DNA from: Sarcocystis neurona
Taxonomy: Eukaryota > Apicomplexa > Conoidasida > Eucoccidiorida > Sarcocystidae
Assembly (NCBI GenBank): GCA_000727475.1
Contig: KL647302.1
Coordinates: forward strand, 2,701,182-2,765,181
Length of the DNA: 64,000 bases
Direction: 5' to 3'
Position numbers and translations under genes: made by a program. Of the stretch, positions 59,501 to 64,000 are shown piece by piece (within the stretch, counting starts at the first letter, position 1; every line of letters begins with the position of its first letter). The notes under the pieces were generated by a model. That model saw nothing but the letters and a program-made list of their open reading frames with translations. It was not told the origin of the DNA and made no database searches.

Positions 59501-62500
59501 TTCATCAATATACATATATATCATGCCACAACTATATATACATACATATACGTACATATATGTGTACAGGTGTTGTGTCTATCTATCAGTATATACATAT
59601 CTATGTATATATGTGTGTATATGTATGTATATATATGTATATGTATACAAGTGTCGCCTCTCGATCTATCTGTATACACACATATATAGTCTTTTCTGTC
59701 TAGCTACATGCCTCTTTATCTGCCTATCTATCTATATACCTATCTACCTTTATATATACGTATATATATGTGTCGTTTATCTGTCAGTATATCTTTCTCA
59801 CTCTCTCTATATATGAATGTATACAGAGGCTTTCTGTCAGTCTCTATACATATATCTATCTCTCCCTCTTTATAGATATATATGCATGCGTATCCAAGAG
59901 TGACGTCAATCTCTATATATGTACATTTATGTATACAAGTTTGTCTATCTATCTATCCACTTGTATCAATATATACATATATAGGATTCATGTGCGTCGT
60001 TGTTAGCAGCTGGCGCGTGGACACAGCGGAATAGCTGGATTCGTGGTTTTTGCTGCTTTTGCTGCTGCTCTTCCTTCTGCTCCTCCTGCTGCTCCTCCTG
60101 CTGCTTTTCCTGCCGCACCTGCTGCTCCTCCTGCTGCTCCTCTTGCGGCCTCTGCTAGTGCTTCTGCTGCTGCTTTCGCTGCTGCGTTTGCTGCTGCTTC
60201 TGCTGCTGCTTCTGCTGTTGCATCTGCTGCGTCCGCTGCATGTGCTGCTTCTGTTGCTGCAGGTATGTGGTGGACACGGGGAGAGAAAAGCGCCGGATTT
60301 TTCGAGAGCGAGGAGCGGCGACGGCGACAGCAGCAGCAGGAGGAGGAGGTGGAAGTGCCGTGGGGGAAGGGGAGGACAGGGCAGCACTAGCAGCTGCAGG
60401 AGCAGCGGGTGGCTCGTCATTCGTAGTGACTTTCATTTCCCAGGCATCGGCATTGCAGCGGGCAGGGAGGGCGGGTCGCGTCGGGGCAGGGCATTGCTAT
60501 CGCTTATATTCCTCTGCAATATTTCAGAATGTATTCGAAGCGACTTCTCCGCCTGCCCTGCTGTCCACGCCTCTTGATCCGCTGCTGCTTTACATGGCCG
60601 CTCTTGGTAAGTGAGAAGCAATTAACACTCCCACAGGAAAGAAAGGAGCAGCAGCAGCACCAGCAACAGCAGCAGCAGCAACAGCAGCCACAGCAGCAGC
60701 TGCAGCAGCAGCAACAGCAGCAGCAACAGCAGCAGCAACAGCAGCAACAACAGCAGCAGCAGAAGCAAAACCAGCAGCACCAGAAGCAAATGCAGAAGCA
60801 GCAAATCCAGCCGTTGCGTTCCGTCCCTATTTCCCTTCTCTCTCTCTTCTTTCCCGCGCGCAGTCTATACTTCTCTGCAAATGTTGTGAGTGTGTATGTG
60901 TGTGTGCGTAGCAATGCATGCGAGAAAGTAGACAGAGAGCCGCTTCTTCCTCTTCATAGCTAACGAGTTAAGTCCACAGCCACGTGCACCGAAGGAGAGG
61001 AAGATAGCGGAAAGGACGGACAGAGACAGAAGCAACGAGGAAGACGAGTTGCCGCGCTCTCTCTGTATATACCGGACGTTCACGTCTCCATCCGCATGCA
61101 TGCGATGTGCGCGCCGCGCAAACGAGAGGAAGACGGAAACAGCAGAAGGACGAGAGAAGGCCAACGGGCAAGGGAAGCAGAAAGGGCAGCACACACACAG
61201 AACTAATATGCTCCACTTTCTCTGAGTTCCTCGGGCTGCCGCGTCCGGCGGATGTCTCTGTGTCTGCATGCGCGGGCGAGTTCGTGAGACACAGAGACAG
61301 AGACAGGAGAAGACGAGGAGACGCCTTCCTTGCCTGCATGCGTGTATAAATGTGTATAAGTGTGCGTGCCGCATGCGTCGTATATATATGTGTATGTGTG
61401 TACGTTTCTGGGTTTGCGAAGAGGAGGAGGCAGTCTATTGCCGGCGGTGTTCGGTCACTTGTCGCAGGTGCCCACGCATGCATGCAGCGCAGCACACACG
61501 TCGTCGTCGCGCCTGCTTTTGCTGCTGTCCTCGTGGTCCTGAGGCAGTTACTTCTTTGCATGCGGGGGGGCAGCGGGAAGAAGGGGAAGGAAATGAAGGG
61601 AACGTGCAGCGAGGAAGGAAAGGTCAACTTCTCTTTGAGAAGTGGCGGTGCCGTGCTTCTCGTCGGTGTGTCACATCGCGTGAAAGGGACGCCGCGCATG
61701 CGTACCGGCGCGCAGCAGCGCTTCTGCAAACGTCTTCTTCCTCGGGAAATGCAGCGGCATGTTGTGGACAGGGGAGTGGCGTGGGTAGAGAGAAGACGGC
61801 ACGCGGACGTAGGGGGAATTTTTCTGCACGAGTCGCTGCTGCGGTTCGATCGAGGGGAGCCGACGTCTTGTCGAAAGGCTCCTCGTCAAAGGCACGCCCC
61901 ACCGCGATGTGGTCAACGAAAAGAAGGCAAAAAAAGAGAGGAAGAGAGACGTCCCTTTTCCTGCCCAGGAGCCGTCGTCCCCATCGCTGCTGCTGCTTGT
62001 GCATCCCCACCGCTGCTGCTGCGTGTGCATCCCCATCGCTGCTGCTGCGTGTGCATCCCCATCGCTGCTGCTGCTTGTGCATCCCCATCGCTGCTGCTGC
62101 GTGTGCATCCCCATCGCTGCTGCTGCGTGTGCCTCCCCATCGCTGCTGCTGCGTGTGCGTCCCGATCGCTGCTGCTGCGTGTGCGTCCCGATCGCTGCTG
62201 CTGCGTGTGCGTCCCGATCGCTGCTGCTGCGTGTGCGTCACCACGGCTGCCATTTCTTGGTGCGCGTGCATACGTTTTCGACGTCTAGCAGGTTGGTTTT
62301 GATATTTTTGACTTCGCGTGCAGGTATCCCACGCGTCACAGCATTTCCGTTTCCTTCTCCGCCGCCGGCGAAGGCGGTCGCAGCAGCACACGAGCGGCTC
62401 GTGGCGCTTGGTGCGCTCGAGGGGCTCCCGTCCGGCCTGCCCTCCGTCCCGCAGCAGCAGCAGCGACAGGGCGTGTGGCAGCGTAGGAGAGCCGCCGAGC

Positions 62501-62645
62501 AGCAGCAGCTGCAGCAGCAGGAACGGGCAGGAGACTTTTTTCGTGGCCGAGGGGGAGAGGAGCGCTGCACCTTGCTCGGCATGCGCCTCGCGCTGCTGCC
62601 GATTCATCCGCGCTACGGGAAAATGCTCCTTCTTGCGCTCTGCAA
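40662..62645 (+). CDS. DHX37: DHX37/Dhr1-type DEAH-box RNA helicase, 11 exons, 3' end beyond window
   Basis: Nucleolar DEAH helicase of the small-subunit processome; in the family it displaces U3 snoRNA from pre-18S rRNA. Exons: 40662-40757, 42378-42687, 44364-44571, 45451-46939, 48898-49140, 49552-49646, 50775-50912, 51438-51620, 55169-56491, 60263-60606, 62324-62645. All have GT/AG borders and matching phases, giving about 1,583 codons in the window. Motifs in order: [11 protein letters not shown] (about 692-701), Ia [30 protein letters not shown] (about 822-825), [36 protein letters not shown] (about 1427-1434), then the helicase-associated segment with TAFPFPSPP and [40 protein letters not shown] and [10 protein letters not shown] point to DHX37 rather than the splicing DEAH proteins. 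Low-complexity Q, A, S and E inserts make it far longer than the equivalent part of animal DHX37 (roughly 850 residues). The acceptor of exon 4 and the start codon are the least certain parts. The 3' exons are missing. Confidence 0.94.
41365..41735. repeat. Alternating two-type degenerate repeat in helicase intron 1
   Basis: Six islands are embedded in (TA)n: type A (ACTGATGTGAAAAGGTAC and relatives) at about 41371, 41418, 41600 and 41720, and type B (AGCGATGTATCAAGGTAC) at about 41558 and 41679. Between them lies variable TATA sequence. Most islands are preceded by TTAAAAGA or a close relative. Confidence 0.75.
42378..42687 (+). CDS. DHX37: Helicase exon 2, N-terminal basic region
   Basis: The acceptor GGCTGCAG lies after a CTG-rich stretch and the donor is CTCG|GTGAGG. 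It encodes SNALVLPS, then an alanine/serine/glutamine insert, then the basic, coiled stretch [25 protein letters not shown] followed by a Lys/Arg-rich helix is the N-terminal signature of the DHX37/Dhr1 family. It ends in phase 1. Confidence 0.85.
42688..44363 (+). other. DHX37: Helicase intron 2, TC-rich with (GT)n before the acceptor
   Basis: The first part is mixed; 43.3-43.65 kb has imperfect repeats of CCTTCCTCATGTCTGCTGCC about 70 bases apart; 43.9-44.3 kb is TC/TG-rich. A pure (GT)n at 44341-44357 lies directly against the GGCGCAG acceptor. Confidence 0.8.
44364..44571 (+). CDS. DHX37: Helicase exon 3, basic linker
   Basis: It starts after GTGTGTGGCGCAG and ends at the strong donor GTAAGA. 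The phase-1 entry fits exon 2 exactly. It encodes a Q/S/A insert and then [18 protein letters not shown], a basic helix compatible with the family's N-terminal extension. A different candidate exon at 43679-43738 was not used because skipping it preserves the phase. Confidence 0.7.
45150..45375. repeat. 36-42 bp degenerate repeat in helicase intron 3
   Basis: About six copies of GTGTGGACAC followed by CTG runs and TATGTGTGTG are spaced 36-42 bases apart. The block is inside intron 3 and carries CTG on the transcript strand. Confidence 0.8.
45451..46939 (+). CDS. DHX37: Helicase exon 4, low-complexity N-terminus plus motif I
   Basis: The long exon is rich in Gln (45.5-45.85 kb), Ser, Ala and an in-frame ATPAA-type pentapeptide array (about 46150-46270). 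It then gives [36 protein letters not shown] and the Walker A motif [10 protein letters not shown], and ends at CAG|GTCAGA in phase 0. The chosen acceptor (GATCAG at 45449-45450) is the first one giving the phase needed by exon 3; a later acceptor in the same frame is possible. Confidence 0.88.
46940..48897 (+). other. DHX37: Helicase intron 4, TATA/TATG microsatellites
   Basis: The intron is almost entirely TATATG/TACATA-type sequence, with a small ordinary island at 47.95-48.4 kb that includes CAG-rich pieces. It ends in TTTTTTTGTTGTTCAG. Confidence 0.85.
48898..49140 (+). CDS. DHX37: Helicase exon 5, motif Ia
   Basis: The acceptor TTTTTTGTTGTTCAG is strong and the donor is CAG|GTAATA. The reading [10 protein letters not shown] continues directly from the Walker A motif of exon 4, as in all DEAH helicases. 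After a short S/Q/E insert it encodes [20 protein letters not shown] and ends in LVGYQ, phase 0. Confidence 0.95.
49141..49551 (+). other. DHX37: Helicase intron 5, CTG-rich
   Basis: Nearly the whole 411-base intron is CTG/CTT-rich on the transcript strand and ends TTCGTAG. Long Leu/Cys/Ala frames through it are repeat artefacts. Confidence 0.85.
49552..49646 (+). CDS. DHX37: Helicase exon 6, TDGVLLREI motif
   Basis: This 95-base exon follows TTCGTAG and ends at TTATC|GTAAGA. It encodes [19 protein letters not shown] and then [12 protein letters not shown], the conserved motif Ib region between Ia and II. It leaves phase 2, matching exon 7. Confidence 0.95.
49647..50774 (+). other. DHX37: Helicase intron 6, microsatellite then long pyrimidine tract
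   Basis: 49.7-50.35 kb is TATA/TGTG-rich. From about 50.40 to 50.77 kb the transcript strand is strongly C/T-rich, forming an unusually long polypyrimidine tract up to the CTCCTGCAG acceptor. Confidence 0.85.
50775..50912 (+). CDS. DHX37: Helicase exon 7, motif II (DEVH)
   Basis: It follows a pyrimidine-rich tract of about 350 bases ending in CTCCTGCAG. It encodes [20 protein letters not shown] and then LGLLSRVV, and ends LPPLK at AA|GTAAGA. The ATPase motif reads DEVH rather than the family's usual DEAH; Asp, Glu and His are kept. Confidence 0.95.
50913..51437 (+). other. DHX37: Helicase intron 7, CTG array
   Basis: From 51.06 kb to the acceptor the transcript strand is a nearly continuous imperfect (CTG/CTT)n run ending in GCTGCTGCAG. 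Long antisense Gln/Ser frames here are shadows. Confidence 0.85.
51438..51620 (+). CDS. DHX37: Helicase exon 8, motif III
   Basis: It follows a CTG-rich intron ending GCTGCTGCAG and ends at CG|GTGAGT. It encodes [20 protein letters not shown], then [20 protein letters not shown] and [17 protein letters not shown]. The segment after SAT covers the linker into the second RecA domain seen in DHX37. Confidence 0.95.
51621..55168 (+). other. DHX37: Helicase intron 8, composite microsatellites
   Basis: 51.75-52.8 kb is alternating (TC)n and (TA)n blocks. 53.93-54.16 kb has about five copies of a CTGCTGTTTCTGTGTATACA-type unit. 54.93-55.06 kb has three copies of a TATGTGGAGCTGCAGCA unit. Ordinary islands at 53.1-53.8 and 54.3-54.8 kb have no supported exon. 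Confidence 0.8.
55169..56491 (+). CDS. DHX37: Helicase exon 9, motifs IV and V with large insert
   Basis: It follows TTTTGCTGCAG and ends ATTCG|GTGAGC. It encodes [20 protein letters not shown] (motif IV), about 380 residues of charged and Q/A/S/E low-complexity sequence including an in-frame (SSNS)n tract at 56235-56305, then [19 protein letters not shown] and [17 protein letters not shown] (motif V). Animal DHX37 also has an acidic insert at this place, but a much shorter one. Confidence 0.95.
56492..60262 (+). other. DHX37: Helicase intron 9
   Basis: This is the largest intron. It contains GT and TCTCCG repeats (56.64-56.7 kb), TATA/TATG-rich sequence, the AGATCT minisatellite, an ordinary island at 57.88-58.15 kb, and a CTG run from 60.05 kb to the acceptor. 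Confidence 0.85.
58240..59300. repeat. About 20-bp AGATCT-containing minisatellite in helicase intron 9
   Basis: The unit TAGATCTACCTATATATATG repeats many times. It is most regular at about 58745-59060 and more diverged on both sides, with TAGATCTATC variants. Each unit carries the palindrome AGATCT. Confidence 0.9.
60263..60606 (+). CDS. DHX37: Helicase exon 10, motif VI
   Basis: The acceptor is GTTGCTGCAG after a CTG run and the donor is CTTG|GTAAGT. It encodes [17 protein letters not shown], a short Ala/Gly insert, [19 protein letters not shown] (motif VI) and [11 protein letters not shown], then a segment up to YMAALG. The [11 protein letters not shown] and [10 protein letters not shown] strings identify the DHX37 clade. 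Confidence 0.95.
60607..62323 (+). other. DHX37: Helicase intron 10
   Basis: It starts GTAAGT, then carries a CAG tract on the transcript strand at about 60646-60797 (opposite to the other introns), ordinary sequence at 60.9-61.95 kb, and a 26-bp minisatellite next to the acceptor. Confidence 0.85.
61983..62242. repeat. 26-bp minisatellite, 10 copies
   Basis: The unit ATCGCTGCTGCTGC plus GTGTGCATCCCC recurs every 26 bases (starts at 61983, 62009, 62035, 62061 and on to 62217). The period is not a multiple of three. Later copies carry GTCCCG in place of ATCCCC. Confidence 0.93.
62324..62645 (+). CDS. DHX37: Helicase exon 11, winged-helix/HA2 region
   Basis: It starts after GCGTGCAG and ends TGCAA|GTACGT. 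It encodes [19 protein letters not shown], the helix [13 protein letters not shown], a Gln-rich insert and [20 protein letters not shown]. This matches the start of the helicase-associated domain. The open phase 2 at the end shows that at least one more exon follows. I see no convincing next exon before position 64000. Confidence 0.92.
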
Positions 62646-64000
62646 GTACGTCTCCCTGCAGCAGCAGCAGCACCACCACCGCATGCGAAGCCGTTTTTTT
62701 CGGCCTCAAAAGCGGAAAGCAGATAGAGATACACAAACACCCGCTCAAGATGGAATTTCGTCTCTTCTTTCGATTCCCTTCCCCTCTGTCTTCGTCTCTC
62801 TTTCGTTCTGTCATGAGGCCACGCCGCCGACGGAAGAGTCCGTCAATTTTTGGTCTCTACAGACGTAAATTTATATCTGTGGATGCCGACTCTGCAGACA
62901 CAAATATATATGTTTGTCCCCGTTTTCACTTCTATAGACATACATGTCTCTGTTCAAATATGTTTACGTTTACGTAGATGTATCGAGGAACCACCACCAC
63001 CACCCGTAGATTCGGAGAACACAAACACAACAGCAGATATATATATGCATGTGTGTCTCTGTCTCTGCCTACGAATCTCTCTATTCGTCTCTCAACTCGA
63101 CGTACACATATACACAGAGGGAACTCTATTTCTTTCTCTTTCGATCTACATATATATATCTATACAGAGAAGACCGTATTTATATGTATATACATATATA
63201 TTTATATAGAGAGGAATGTAGACTCGACGTGCAACGGGGTATTACATATCGTCAGTACGTGTATATATATGTGTGTCAAGGACAGGTGTGTAGTCTGGTT
63301 GCTCTGTCCCCTTCTCTCCTTCTTTCTCTATATATAGATGTATATATATATATGTATCTATACATATATATATATACATCTATATATATACATCTATATA
63401 TATACATCTATATATATACGTCAATATGTATATATATATTTGTATGCATCTCTCTCTTTCTATATATATATATATATATCTCTCTCTCTCTATATATATA
63501 TATACATCTATATATATACATCCATATGTGTACGTCTATATGTATATATGTATATATATCTATATTTGTATGCATCTCTCTCTCTCTCTATATATATATA
63601 TTTCTCTCTCTCTCTCTCTATATATATATGTATATACATACATATATATACATACATCTCTCTCTATATATGTATCTCTCTCTCGCTGTCTCTCTCTCTA
63701 TATATATATCTCTCTCTATATATATCTCTCTCTCTATATATATATATATCTATGTATATGTATATCTATGTATATGTATACATATATATATATATATACA
63801 TTTATATGCATCTCTCTCTCTGTATATATATACATACATACATATATATATATATACATACATCTCTCTCTATATGTAAATATATATACATCTCTCTCTG
63901 TACATATATGTATATATATATATCTACGTATTTAATAAATATATATATATATATATACGTCTCTCTCTCTCTCTCTCTACTATATATATATATATATACT
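62646..64000 (+). other. DHX37: Helicase intron 11 (start) with TA/TC microsatellites
   Basis: It begins GTACGT. Up to about 63.3 kb it is mixed, TC- and TATA-containing sequence. From 63.33 kb to the window edge it is alternating (TA)n, (TC)n and TATACATC blocks. No further helicase exon was recognised. Confidence 0.75.

Noticed and set aside
63049..63935. Ile/Tyr/Ser/Leu-rich frames at the right edge
   Set aside because: They are translations of (TA)n and (TC)n microsatellites.

Overview
The window looks like nuclear DNA of a coccidian apicomplexan, most likely an Eimeria species (Cyclospora is the main alternative). The reasons are dense CAG/CTG trinucleotide runs that code for Ala, Gln and Ser tracts inside otherwise conserved eukaryotic genes, spliceosomal GT-AG introns full of TA/TG/TC microsatellites, and an alternation of repeat-rich and repeat-poor blocks. 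There are no bacterial operons, insertion sequences or CRISPR arrays. Species assignment is inference; the intron-containing eukaryotic genes are seen directly.

Layout. 1-7.1 kb has no firmly recognisable gene, only candidate exons at 4.4-5.3 kb. 7.16-7.92 kb (+) holds a small single-exon gene for a protein starting MGC, probably acylated and membrane-anchored. 17.05-11.95 kb (-) holds a three-exon gene for an Ost3/Ost6 (TUSC3/MagT1) subunit of the oligosaccharyltransferase, with a CPEC redox motif and four C-terminal membrane segments. About 18-27 kb is repeat-poor; it contains a tRNA-Leu(CAG) at 20.4 kb (-), a 267-codon orphan frame at 25.4-26.2 kb (-) and a 67-bp tandem duplication. 31.6-28.9 kb (-) holds a single-exon TLC-domain membrane protein, flanked on its 3' side by a strongly strand-biased pyrimidine-rich block. 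32-40.6 kb has only weak exon candidates plus 17-bp and 23-bp minisatellites.

From 40.66 kb to beyond the right-hand edge (+) lies one very large gene, the DEAH-box rRNA-processing helicase DHX37/Dhr1. I reconstruct 11 exons. All splice phases agree and all classical helicase motifs (I, Ia, II, III, IV, V, VI) fall in exons. The introns (0.4-3.8 kb) are filled with (TA)n, (TATG)n, (TC)n and (CTG)n repeats and several minisatellites. The 3' end is outside the window.

The genes do not form a pathway: they serve ribosome biogenesis, ER N-glycosylation, ER-type lipid/membrane biology and probably membrane or pellicle organisation. I found no convincing undescribed molecular system. The most interesting structural signal is a consistent polarity of the trinucleotide repeat: CAG on the sense strand in exons, CTG on the sense strand in introns leading into CAG 3' splice sites, with one clear exception in helicase intron 10.
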